A stretch of DNA of 18,938 nucleotides, from contig CALBLK010000058.1 in NCBI GenBank assembly GCA_937895845.1, positions 1 through 18,938 on the forward strand. Reading direction: 5' to 3'. The notes under the pieces are model-generated. The model saw nothing but the letters and a program-made list of their open reading frames with translations. It was not told the DNA's origin and searched no databases. The first letter of the stretch is position 1; each line of letters opens with the position of its first letter. Below are positions 6,970 through 14,824 of the stretch, piece after piece. Origin of the DNA: an uncultured Prevotella sp. GTDB taxonomy: Bacteria; Bacteroidota; Bacteroidia; Bacteroidales; Bacteroidaceae. The translations under genes were made by a program, and so were the position numbers.

Positions 6970-8874
6970 TTAAAACGCTTTTGGAAGACCTATACGACCC
7001 TCGATGTAGTATAGGTCTTCTTCGTCTAAAAGCTCCGCGAGGGCCTTGTCTACGATGGGTGAAGGCATACTGACGCTCCACAGTTCGCTGATGTCGTGTT
7101 GCTTTCCGTCGGCCAGCAGTTCCATAATCTTTTGCCGTGCATCTTTTCTTTCTTGTTTTCCGATGGCTTTGCAGGCGTCGCACTGGCCGCAGTCCTTGGT
7201 GCTCCTCTCTCCAAAGTAGGCCAGTAGCAGTCTGCTGCGGCATATTCCCTCTTTCTCTGCATAGGCCAGTATGGCTTGGATACGTTTGGTGTATTGCCGC
7301 TTTCTGTCTTCGTAGACCGCTCTTGGAAAATGCAGGTGTGCCGAGTCTTCCCGCCTTTGGGTGTAGTGTATGTGCGGTGTGCGTCTGCTGGGAATGAAAT
7401 GCAGGATATGCTTGTCATTAAGGCTTTTCAGGACGATGTAAACCTCGTGCCGCTTTAAGCCTGTATGCTCGCCTATCAGGTCAAGGTTGATGATGACATA
7501 GTCGACAAACAGGCCGCCGTAGATTCTGAGCATGGCCACAATCACCTTGTCTTCCTCAGGCCTGTTGCCCTCCAAGCGGTAGAGCTCGTCTCTTCCCAGG
7601 GTGAAGTGCACCCTGTCAGTGCTCTCTTCCTCCTCCATATATTCGATGTAGCCAGCTCGGGTGAGCAGCCGGAGCGCAGCCTCTGCCTGGATGGGGAAAA
7701 AATGGTAAACCTGGCAGAAGCGGACAAGGTTGAACTCGAAAGTCTTGTTATAGCCGCTGCCCACAGCCAGCTGGAAGAAGTAAGCCAGACTGTTGTACAC
7801 TTTGCGGATGTAGTCTTTTTCGGGATAGTTGTCAGCTATCCGCTTGTTGAGTTTTACATTGTCACCCTTGTTGTAGAGCAGCACCGCGTAGGCTCTCTGC
7901 CCGTCACGGCCGGCCCTTCCTGCCTCCTGGAAGTAAGCCTCGATGCTGTCTGGGCAGTCTGCATGGATAACTATGCGCACATCGGGCTTGTCTATCCCCA
8001 TGCCAAAGGCATTGGTGGCCACCATGATTCTGGTCTTGTCATCCCTCCAGGCCTGCTGTCTCTCGTCTTTGTCTTTGTTTTCCAAGCCGGCGTGATAGAA
8101 CGTGGCCGACTGTCCGTTGTCATTCAGCAGCTCGGCAATCTCCTTGCAGTGCTGCCGGCTTCTCACATAAACGATGGCGCTCCCCCCGACCCGTGAGAGG
8201 ATGTGCAGCAGCTCTCGCCGCTTGTCCTCGGTCTGTCTGACGATGTAGGTGAGGTTCTTGCGCTCAAAGCTCATGCGGAAAACCCTTGGCGCAGCGAATT
8301 GCAGTTGTTTCTGGATGTCATCAACAACCTGTGGCGTGGCAGTCGCAGTGAGGGCCAGCACCGGTTTATGCGGCAGCAGTTTCCTGATGTTGGCGATGTT
8401 GAGATAGGCCGGTCTGAAGTCATATCCCCACTGGCAAATGCAGTGCGCCTCGTCCACGGTGATAAAGCTTACGTTGATGTGTCTCAGCTTGGCAAGGAAC
8501 AGTTCGGATTCAAGCCGTTCGGGCGACACATAAAGCAGTTTCACTCCTCCGAAAATGGCGTTTTCCAACCGTACAATCACCTCGTCGCGGCTCAGTCCCG
8601 AATAGATGGCTGTTGCCTTGATGCCTCTCCGTCTCAGATTGAGTACCTGGTCTTTCATCAAGGCGATGAGTGGGGTGATGACAATGCACACCCCCTCCAT
8701 GGCCAAGGCCGGCACCTGGAAAGTCACGCTCTTGCCGCCGCCAGTCGGCATCAGCCCGAGCGTGTCGTGCCCGGAGCCGATGCTTTCCACAATCTCCTGC
8801 TGCACACCGCGAAAGCTGTCGTAGCCCCAGTAGCGTTTCAGGATGGACAGGTAGGTGTTGCTGTCTCGTTCCAT
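6970..8874 (-). CDS. recQ: ATP-dependent DNA helicase RecQ
   Basis: This is a superfamily 2, 3'-5' DNA helicase that unwinds duplex ends and structured DNA for recombination and repair, often together with RecJ. The 634-residue product shows PTGGGKS (43-49, Walker A), DEAHCICQWGYDFRP (141-155, Walker B and the RecQ aromatic-rich loop), LTATATPQV (175-183), FGMGIDKPDVR (290-300) and QEAGRAGRDGQ (316-326). The RecQ zinc module is present as Cys545, Cys562, Cys565 and Cys568 (C-x16-C-x2-C-x2-C). The C-terminus is a short winged-helix-like tail (about 580-634) and no HRDC domain is seen, unlike longer RecQ proteins. It starts 19 bases after the recJ stop on the same strand and is very likely in one transcript with it. 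Confidence 0.96.
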   Translation of the reverse strand: MERDSNTYLSILKRYWGYDSFRGVQQEIVESIGSGHDTLGLMPTGGGKSVTFQVPALAMEGVCIVITPLIALMKDQVLNLRRRGIKATAIYSGLSRDEVIVRLENAIFGGVKLLYVSPERLESELFLAKLRHINVSFITVDEAHCICQWGYDFRPAYLNIANIRKLLPHKPVLALTATATPQVVDDIQKQLQFAAPRVFRMSFERKNLTYIVRQTEDKRRELLHILSRVGGSAIVYVRSRQHCKEIAELLNDNGQSATFYHAGLENKDKDERQQAWRDDKTRIMVATNAFGMGIDKPDVRIVIHADCPDSIEAYFQEAGRAGRDGQRAYAVLLYNKGDNVKLNKRIADNYPEKDYIRKVYNSLAYFFQLAVGSGYNKTFEFNLVRFCQVYHFFPIQAEAALRLLTRAGYIEYMEEEESTDRVHFTLGRDELYRLEGNRPEEDKVIVAMLRIYGGLFVDYVIINLDLIGEHTGLKRHEVYIVLKSLNDKHILHFIPSRRTPHIHYTQRREDSAHLHFPRAVYEDRKRQYTKRIQAILAYAEKEGICRSRLLLAYFGERSTKDCGQCDACKAIGKQERKDARQKIMELLADGKQHDISELWSVSMPSPIVDKALAELLDEEDLYYIEGRIGLPKAF

Positions 8875-8893
8875 CTCTTACGTTTTTGTGCCG

Positions 8894-10615
8894 TCAGTCC
8901 TCGGAAGGCTTGATGTCTTCTATCTGCAGTTGCACTTCTCCACGCTTGTAGGCGTTCTCTTCGATGGTGTAGACGATGTCAAACGAGCGTTTGCTCTTGA
9001 TATAGCGTGCTGCGGCACTTTGTCCAAAGGCAATGCCGTTCATCACGTTGCTTGACTTAGAGTCGACAAGTTCCAGTTTGATGTGCTCCTGCTGTCTGCC
9101 CACCACCTTGCTCGTTCCGTAGTCGTAAACGTTACGGGTGCAGAACAGCGGCTTGGGATTGCCAGGTCCGTGTGGGGCCAGTTTCTTCAGGTCGGCATGG
9201 AGCCGTTTGTTGATGTCCTTGAAGTCTATCATTTCCTCAATGTCCAGGATGGCCTGGGTCTGCTCTGGCGTGATGTGCATTTCCACATAGTGCTGGAACC
9301 GCTCTTTGAACAGTGGCAGGTTTTCTACCTTGAGCGTGAGCCCGGCTGCATAGGTGTGTCCGCCGAAATTCTCCAGCAGGTCACGGCAGCTCTTGATGGC
9401 ATCGTAGACATCAAAGCCTGCCACGCTGCGGGCTGAGCCTGTCGCCATACCGTCAATGATGGTCAGCACCACGGTGGGGCGGAAATAGATTTCGGTCAGT
9501 CTTGATGCCACAATGCCGACGACTCCCTTTTTCCAGTCGCGGTCATAGAGCACGATAGATGCCTGGTGGTTTTGCCCCTCCAGTTTTTCGACAATGCGGT
9601 TGGCTTCCTCCGTCATTTGCTTGTCGATGTCTTTGCGCCGCTCGTTCTGCTCGTTCATCTGGCCGGCTTCGTACAGAGCCTTTTCAAAGTCGCGCTCCAC
9701 CAGCAGGTCAACGGCCTCCTTGCCGTTCTGCATCCTGCCTGAGGCATTGATGCGCGGTCCTATTTTGAACACAATGTCGCTCATGGTCAGGTCGCGCCCG
9801 GTCAGCTGGCACACCTCGATAATGGCCTTGAGGCCCACTGACGGGTTCTGGTTCAGCTGTTTCAGTCCATGAAAGGCCAGTGTCCTGTTCTCGCCAATCA
9901 CGGGGACAATGTCTGCGGCGATGCTCACCGCGCACAGGTCAAGCAGTGGAATAAGCCGCGAGAATGGGATGCCGTTGTTCTTGGCAAAGGCCTGCATCAG
10001 TTTGAAGCCCACGCCGCAACCCGACAGGTCGTGAAAAGGGTAGGTGGAATCTGGCCGCTTGGGGTTGAGAATGGCCACCGCGGGGGGCATGCGGTCATCG
10101 GGCACATGATGGTCGCAGATGATGAAGTCTATTCCCTTTTCCTTGGCGTAGGCAATCTCGTCAACGGCCTTGATGCCACAGTCGAGCACGATAATCAGCT
10201 TGACACCGGCCTCTGCCGCATGGTCAATGCCTTTGATGCTCACACCGTATCCCTCGTCATAGCGGTCGGGGATGTAATATTCGATGTTGGAGTAAAACTG
10301 CTGCAAGAACCTGTAAACCAGGGCCACGGCGGTGCACCCATCCACATCGTAGTCACCATAGACCATGATGCGCTCCTTGCGACCCATGGCATCGTTCAGC
10401 CTGTCTACGGCCACATCCATGTCGTTCATCAGAAAAGGGTCTATCAGTTCGTTTAGCATCGGTCTGAAAAACCTTTTGGCGGCCGACTCCGTCTTGATGC
10501 CTCTCCTGATAAGAAGGTCGGCCATGATTGTGCTCATGCCTATCTTCTCGGCCAGGTCTGCTGCGGCCTGTCTGCGCTCGGGCGACGGTTGGGTGTAGTT
10601 CCACTTATTGTGCAT
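8894..10615 (-). CDS. recJ: Single-stranded-DNA-specific exonuclease RecJ
   Basis: RecJ degrades single-stranded DNA 5' to 3' with manganese or magnesium, in RecF-pathway recombination and mismatch repair. The 573-residue product has the DHH domain with YGDYDVDG (86-93), VLDCG (143-147, Asp145), CDHHVP (167-172) and DLSGCGVGFKL (196-206). It continues with INASGRMQNGKEAVDLL (289-305), the DHHA1 domain with SARSVAGFDVYDA (394-406) and FGGHTYAAG (417-425), and a C-terminal OB-fold region (about 450-570, PHGPGNPKPLF at 481-491). All catalytic aspartates and histidines expected for the family are visible. It is the gene before recQ. An ATG start at 10615 follows a structured leader 25 bases away. 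Confidence 0.96.
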   Translation of the reverse strand: MHNKWNYTQPSPERRQAAADLAEKIGMSTIMADLLIRRGIKTESAAKRFFRPMLNELIDPFLMNDMDVAVDRLNDAMGRKERIMVYGDYDVDGCTAVALVYRFLQQFYSNIEYYIPDRYDEGYGVSIKGIDHAAEAGVKLIIVLDCGIKAVDEIAYAKEKGIDFIICDHHVPDDRMPPAVAILNPKRPDSTYPFHDLSGCGVGFKLMQAFAKNNGIPFSRLIPLLDLCAVSIAADIVPVIGENRTLAFHGLKQLNQNPSVGLKAIIEVCQLTGRDLTMSDIVFKIGPRINASGRMQNGKEAVDLLVERDFEKALYEAGQMNEQNERRKDIDKQMTEEANRIVEKLEGQNHQASIVLYDRDWKKGVVGIVASRLTEIYFRPTVVLTIIDGMATGSARSVAGFDVYDAIKSCRDLLENFGGHTYAAGLTLKVENLPLFKERFQHYVEMHITPEQTQAILDIEEMIDFKDINKRLHADLKKLAPHGPGNPKPLFCTRNVYDYGTSKVVGRQQEHIKLELVDSKSSNVMNGIAFGQSAAARYIKSKRSFDIVYTIEENAYKRGEVQLQIEDIKPSED

Positions 10616-10640
10616 GGTGTGAGTCGTTTCGTTATGAAGG

Positions 10641-10687
10641 TGTGACTGTATAAGAATAGCCAGCGGCTTGGGCTGGCCGCAGTCACA
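10641..10687 (-). promoter_or_regulatory. Compound hairpin upstream of recJ
   Basis: TGTGACTG (10641-10648) pairs perfectly with CAGTCACA (10680-10687). Inside it GCCAGC (10659-10664) pairs with GCTGGC (10672-10677) around a seven-base loop, with an uneven internal loop of ten and two bases. No T-run follows on the minus strand and the stem ends 25 bases before the recJ start codon, so it is more likely a leader structure of recJ than a vsr terminator. Confidence 0.4.
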
Positions 10688-10705
10688 AATAATCGTGTAA
10701 AGTTA

Positions 10706-10714
10706 CAAAGAATA
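10706..10714 (-). promoter_or_regulatory. Weak candidate -7 box for recJ-recQ
   Basis: On the minus strand this reads TATTCTTTG, a TA...TTTG box with one extra base compared with the TAnnTTTG consensus. It would start transcription near 10699, just ahead of the compound hairpin. No convincing -33 element is seen, so recJ may instead be read from vsr. Confidence 0.2.
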
Positions 10715-10744
10715 GCTAAGATTTTTCACAAATCCATCTAAGTT

Positions 10745-11269
10745 TTAGTTTTTTTTACCCAAATCGGTCGTGGATTTTGGGTCTGGCTCGGCGGCTGTCA
10801 TGGCTTCTTCCTGTGGGATGGCGTATGTCCTGTCCACCCTGTGGTCGTTCAGAAAGATGCGGTTGAGCGTGAAAGCCAGCCTCTCGAGTGTCTGCTGACG
10901 CTGCTCTTTCTTCAACTGGCATTCCCATATCGTGATGCAGTGCCACCCCATGGTGGCGAGTTGTTGTTGCACTGCCTTGTCGCGCTTCTTGTTGCGCGCT
11001 ATTTTCTGTTGCCAGAAGTCCCTGTTTGACTGGGGCAGACTGAACAGCTTGCAGTTGGCGTGACCGTGCCAGAAGCAGCCGTTGACGAAGATAACCGTGC
11101 GGTATTTTCTGAGTACGATGTCGGGCTTTCCCGGCAGTCGCGGGTGGTTGATGCGGTATCTGAACCCGCAGGCAAACAAGAATTTTCTCACCACCATTTC
11201 GGGCTTGGTGTCTTTGCTGTGTATGGCGGCCATACACCGGTGTCGCTGCTCGGGTGTGAGGAAGTCCAT
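10745..11269 (-). CDS. vsr: Very short patch repair (Vsr) DNA mismatch endonuclease
   Basis: Vsr nicks DNA 5' of the thymine in T:G mismatches, classically those formed by deamination of 5-methylcytosine. The 174-residue product has MDFLTPEQRHRCMAAIHSKD at the start, then LPGKPDIVL (45-53), VNGCFWHGHANCKLF (62-76) and WHCITIWEC (109-117). Compared with E. coli Vsr, catalytic Asp51 is Asp50, His69 is His68, and zinc ligands His71, Cys73 and Cys117 are His70, Cys73 and Cys117. E. coli His64 is replaced by Asn63. The ATG at 11269 matches the family start; the frame is open to a GTG at 11344 but that part is not conserved. No cytosine methyltransferase lies in the window, so its partner must be elsewhere or absent. 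It precedes recJ and recQ on the same strand. Confidence 0.93.
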   Translation of the reverse strand: MDFLTPEQRHRCMAAIHSKDTKPEMVVRKFLFACGFRYRINHPRLPGKPDIVLRKYRTVIFVNGCFWHGHANCKLFSLPQSNRDFWQQKIARNKKRDKAVQQQLATMGWHCITIWECQLKKEQRQQTLERLAFTLNRIFLNDHRVDRTYAIPQEEAMTAAEPDPKSTTDLGKKN

Positions 11270-11365
11270 TGGATTCTGTGTGTGTGCTTTGTCTTCTTGG
11301 AAATCTGTCGCTTGGCGGGAAACGACCCGGGCTGCCCGTGTCACCCATTTTTCGGCTTGTCAATG

Positions 11366-11424
11366 AAAACCGGCCCGCTTTCAATGGCTAAGTGGGCTAC
11401 TTGCGCATCAAAAGCGGGCCGGTT
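11366..11424 (-). terminator. Strong terminator of the large adhesin-like gene
   Basis: A perfect 14-pair inverted repeat (11368-11381 with 11411-11424, AACCGGCCCGCTTT and its complement) lies eight bases after the stop of the large secreted protein on the minus strand and ends in TTTTC. The 29-base loop can itself form a small AAGT/ACTT stem. It separates this gene from vsr. Confidence 0.72.
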
Positions 11425-11432
11425 AACGGATC

Positions 11433-14400
11433 TTAGCGGAGCACTTTCTTTCCGCCTTTGATATAGATGCCCTTGCCGGCACGCACAACGCGCTGGCCCT
11501 GCAGGTTGAAGAGCGGCTGGTCTGTGGCATCGCCAGTCACATGGCTGATGGCTGTGGCAGCCGTATAGTCGACTGTGATGGGCTGGCATGCCTGCGACTC
11601 GCCGTGGTTGTAAACCGCGCTCACGCTGTAAGCGTAGGTTCCGTAAGCCGCCGGGCGGTCGGTAGTCTCTGTGCCGCTCACAGGCGTGTCGTTCACTTTC
11701 TGTCCGTTGCGGTAGATGTTGTAGCCTGTCAGCTCGGTGTCTTGTGGCAGGTCACCCGCAGCCTTGAACGTGATGTCGTCAACCATCAGCGCGTAAGTGT
11801 CGTAACTGTTGTGGCGGATGGCGAAGTGAGTGGTTCCCTTGGGCAGGATGGCCTTGTATTCTGTCCAATCCTCGGGCACCACTCCGTTCTCAGGATAGTT
11901 CTCAACCTCGTCAATCTTTACGAATGAGTTGATGTCTGTCCCAGTCGTAGAGTAGAGCACCTCGAACGATTCGGGGGTGCCAATGGTAAAGCTCTTGGCC
12001 CAGAAGCTGATGGTCTGCTCGTCACCCGGGAGGGTGGGCGATATCAGCCAGTTGTCGTTCCGGCCTTTGGTGCTGAAAGCCATGAGCATCTGCTTTCCGC
12101 TGTGTGTGGTGCAGTCAATGAGTTTCTCTTCTGGCACACCCGCTGCTGTGGGATTGTATAGCTGGAAGGCCATCGGCTTTGTGCGGTAGGGATTCTTGGT
12201 GTCCAAGAGGAATGTATAGGTGGCCTGGCCGTCGCCATCGTAAAGTGTCCACCCTCCGAAGTCTGAGATGGTCAGTGCGGGATAGTTCGGGTCCTCAAAA
12301 TCCTCAGTGCTAACGTAGGGCTGTGTCCGCCAAGCGTAGTCTGGGGCTGCCCAGCTGAGGCTGATCCCGCCCTTTGTGACTTCCCCTGTGAGGCCGGTCA
12401 CGGTGGGGTAGTCGTTGAACTGCACGCTGACCGTTCCGGTGGCGGTGTTGTTGGCAGCCACCGTGTCGTTGGGCGCACTCACCACAACCGTATAGCTGAT
12501 CTTGCTTGACGAGGCCGCGTTGGTGGCCCATGTGACTGTTGCCGGCACAATGGTGCCTGCCTTGATGTTGGTCAGCGAGACGGTCTGCGTGTGGCCGTTG
12601 TTGTCGGTGTAGGTCACTTCTGCCTTGGCGCAGTCCTCGGTGCCCATGTTTTCAATGTATGCCTTCAACGTAAAGCTGTCGCCGGCATTGACGGTCGCGG
12701 GAGCGCTGGCCGCTGAGATGCGCAAGTCCTGGCTGGCCAGGTCGTGCAGGCTGATGTTGTCCAATGGCACGCTCCATGTTGTGGTCTCTGTGTTGTGGAT
12801 GGCCCTGAGGCGGAACTCGAAACAAATGTACTTGTAACCCTTGTAGCCTGAGAGGTCAACCCGGCCAAGTGTCCATCCAGTGGTGGGATTCTCCTTGAGG
12901 TCAATGGTCTTGACTGTTTCCATGGGTCCTCCGTCTGCTGCAATAAGCACGTCAAGGGCGCTGCCCTTTCCCTGATAGTGGAAGTCGAGCACGGGTTTCT
13001 CGGCCTTCGACACATCCACTTTGACCGACTGGATGCCATAGATGGCGTTGGTAGTCTGGGGCAGGAAGTAGAAGAATCCGTTGTCTGCGTCCTGCGAATT
13101 GAGGTATTCCGGCTCTGCTCCTTCGTCGTCCATGTTGGTTTGCAGCTCGTTGTCGCCAATGATGCCTGCGAGCGAACCGTTGTCGGTCGTTTCGGGGTCA
13201 AGCAGCCAAGGCTGAGCTGTTGACTTGTTGGCAAAACTCTCGCCGAAGGGCAGGGCCGAGGGCTGTCCAACAATCACAATGTCCGAGGTGGTGGCCAGCG
13301 AGTAGTATGTTTCGTCAATACCGGCAGTCACCTGATAGGCAGCAAAGTCCTGTGCTTTGACTTTGCTTAAGTCAAGTGTAATCGATGTTTCTGTTGTGGT
13401 GGCGATGGCGGGGTCGTAAATTGAGCCGAAGGCATCAAATACATAGTATGTCACCTTGCTCACGTCAACATAGCCACCATTTTCGCCCTCCTCGGAAACA
13501 GGGTCCCATGAGAGGGTAACGTGGCGATAGTCGTCTGCCAGCTTGATTTTCAGGTTCTTCACTGGGTTGGGATTGTCCGGGCCAGCATAGAATTTGTCGG
13601 TTTTGCAAGCTGTTCCGGCTTTTCCTTTGACGTATGCCGTGGCCTCAATCACATTGTAGGCGCTCTTGTTCAGTGTCACCTCAAAGGTCTGCGTCTGTCC
13701 GGGTGCGATGCCGGTGAGCGTGTTGGTCTTCTTGTAGTTGGTCTCGACGACCACACTGTCAATGGCAGCCAGGTCGGCTCCTGTGACGGTCTTTGTCGGC
13801 GCTGTGTAGGTCACCGTGGCCTTGAGTTCGCCTTTGGGGGCTAAGGTGTAGGTCAGTGTTCCTGCATCCGCCGGGTCAACAACCTGGCTCTTGTCCGCAA
13901 TGGAGAAGTTCTTGATTTTGGTCATGCCAGATTTTTCCTTCTCAGAAAGTGCATGGAACCCAAAGTAATAGTAGCCGTCGGCCTCGACGGTGAAGTCGCG
14001 GGTGATGTCAACAAATTTCGTGCCGTTGGTCGCTTTGGCCACATCGCCCAAGAGTGTGGTCATGGCCTCCATGGTCTTTTCTGCACCCAGGGCAATCTGA
14101 AGTTTCTCCTCTTTGCCCTTTGACAGTCCCGAGGCCATCTGGAGCGAGAGCCGGTATGTCGTGCCAGCCTTCAGGTGGATGGCTGGCGAAATCATCCAGT
14201 CGTCCATTGCCTCAACCTCATTGGTATTGGGAGTTTTGCAGACACTTCCCGATGACAGTCCGGCAATTGTCCACGTCCTACCGTCGTTATTTGCATCGAC
14301 TGCAATATAATATGTGTTGATTGTTGTGTTGGTTGTGTCGTTTTTGTTTTTGCATAAGGTGTGCGTGAAAGGCACCTCGTAAAACAGCTCGGGCGCAGTC

Positions 14401-14603
14401 GCACTTTGTGTGGCTGGCTTGGCACTGCGGATGGTCCGGAGGTCAGATGGGCGCTGCCTCTGCACCTTGTTTATTGCCTTGGCCGCAGGGTGTACCGCTT
14501 TTTGCAGTCCTGGGAATACCTGTGAACGAGTGGGTGGTGTGCCGGCCATCGCGCCTAAGCATAGTCCGCACACAACTGATAACAGTGTTAGTCTCTTTGT
14601 CAT
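11433..14603 (-). CDS. Large secreted multi-domain adhesin-like protein (choice-of-anchor J, Fn3, CARDB-like)
   Basis: The 1056-residue product begins with a signal peptide (about 1-20, LLSVVCGLCLGAMA) and is predicted to be exported and surface exposed. Three jelly-roll modules of the choice-of-anchor J / cleaved-adhesin type lie at about 75-235, 452-620 and 765-948, with signatures such as DDWMISP, NWLISPTLPG and YALMVDDITF. Between them are a beta-sandwich (245-340), an Fn3 domain (345-440) and a CARDB-like domain (625-725, with ENMGTEDCAKAEVTY). A second Fn3 domain appears split, with strands at about 732-755 and 958-1011 around the third jelly roll. The C-terminus (1031-1056) has LFNLQGQRV and KGIYIKGGKKV, a tail resembling type IX secretion sorting domains. 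These modules resemble gingipain and hemagglutinin adhesin domains. No catalytic domain is seen; the ligand is unknown. Confidence 0.8.
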   Translation of the reverse strand: MTKRLTLLSVVCGLCLGAMAGTPPTRSQVFPGLQKAVHPAAKAINKVQRQRPSDLRTIRSAKPATQSATAPELFYEVPFTHTLCKNKNDTTNTTINTYYIAVDANNDGRTWTIAGLSSGSVCKTPNTNEVEAMDDWMISPAIHLKAGTTYRLSLQMASGLSKGKEEKLQIALGAEKTMEAMTTLLGDVAKATNGTKFVDITRDFTVEADGYYYFGFHALSEKEKSGMTKIKNFSIADKSQVVDPADAGTLTYTLAPKGELKATVTYTAPTKTVTGADLAAIDSVVVETNYKKTNTLTGIAPGQTQTFEVTLNKSAYNVIEATAYVKGKAGTACKTDKFYAGPDNPNPVKNLKIKLADDYRHVTLSWDPVSEEGENGGYVDVSKVTYYVFDAFGSIYDPAIATTTETSITLDLSKVKAQDFAAYQVTAGIDETYYSLATTSDIVIVGQPSALPFGESFANKSTAQPWLLDPETTDNGSLAGIIGDNELQTNMDDEGAEPEYLNSQDADNGFFYFLPQTTNAIYGIQSVKVDVSKAEKPVLDFHYQGKGSALDVLIAADGGPMETVKTIDLKENPTTGWTLGRVDLSGYKGYKYICFEFRLRAIHNTETTTWSVPLDNISLHDLASQDLRISAASAPATVNAGDSFTLKAYIENMGTEDCAKAEVTYTDNNGHTQTVSLTNIKAGTIVPATVTWATNAASSSKISYTVVVSAPNDTVAANNTATGTVSVQFNDYPTVTGLTGEVTKGGISLSWAAPDYAWRTQPYVSTEDFEDPNYPALTISDFGGWTLYDGDGQATYTFLLDTKNPYRTKPMAFQLYNPTAAGVPEEKLIDCTTHSGKQMLMAFSTKGRNDNWLISPTLPGDEQTISFWAKSFTIGTPESFEVLYSTTGTDINSFVKIDEVENYPENGVVPEDWTEYKAILPKGTTHFAIRHNSYDTYALMVDDITFKAAGDLPQDTELTGYNIYRNGQKVNDTPVSGTETTDRPAAYGTYAYSVSAVYNHGESQACQPITVDYTAATAISHVTGDATDQPLFNLQGQRVVRAGKGIYIKGGKKVLR

Positions 14604-14654
14604 GAATACTTTCTTTTTGTTAGGAAAAAACGAATGTAAATGTTAAATGGACTG

Positions 14655-14685
14655 CAAAGTTAACGTATTGTCTGAACAAGTGCAA
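14655..14685 (-). promoter_or_regulatory. Promoter of the large adhesin-like gene
   Basis: On the minus strand a TTG (14683-14685) is followed after 20 bases by TAACTTTG (14655-14662), a perfect TAnnTTTG box. The start codon lies 51 bases downstream at 14603, giving a leader of about 45 bases. Confidence 0.62.
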
Positions 14686-14719
14686 GTTTTATTACTGTAA
14701 AACGGTATTTGACAGATAT

Positions 14720-14752
14720 AAATGGCCAAATGGCACGTCTTACTGGCCGTTT
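14720..14752. repeat. Intergenic GGCC-centred inverted repeat
   Basis: AAATGGCCA (14720-14728) and TGGCCGTTT (14744-14752) form a nine-pair stem with one G-T wobble and a 15-base loop. It lies between the terminator of the CBM protein gene and the promoter of the large adhesin-like gene. It could be an operator or an intergenic repeat; nothing else identifies it. Confidence 0.3.
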
Positions 14753-14755
14753 AGA

Positions 14756-14792
14756 TGAAAAAAGTGGCGGAACCGCAAAGGCTCCGCCACTT
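14756..14792 (-). terminator. Intrinsic terminator of the CBM protein gene
   Basis: On the minus strand AAGTGGCGGA (14783-14792 as its complement TCCGCCACTT) pairs with 14762-14771, extended by two G-C pairs past one mismatch around a five-base loop. It is followed by TTTTTT. This is a classic terminator 33 bases after the stop at 14825. Confidence 0.82.
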
Positions 14793-14824
14793 GGTGACAG
14801 TATGTCCTGGTCAAGGTGTGGCAG

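Noticed and set aside
7465..8196. Long plus-strand frame opposite recQ
   Set aside because: It lies wholly antisense to conserved helicase motifs and has no recognisable domain; it is a shadow of a GC-rich gene.
11270..11344. 25-residue N-terminal extension of Vsr from a GTG
   Set aside because: The conserved Vsr region begins with the T-P-E-x-R motif right after the ATG at 11269; the upstream part has no family match.
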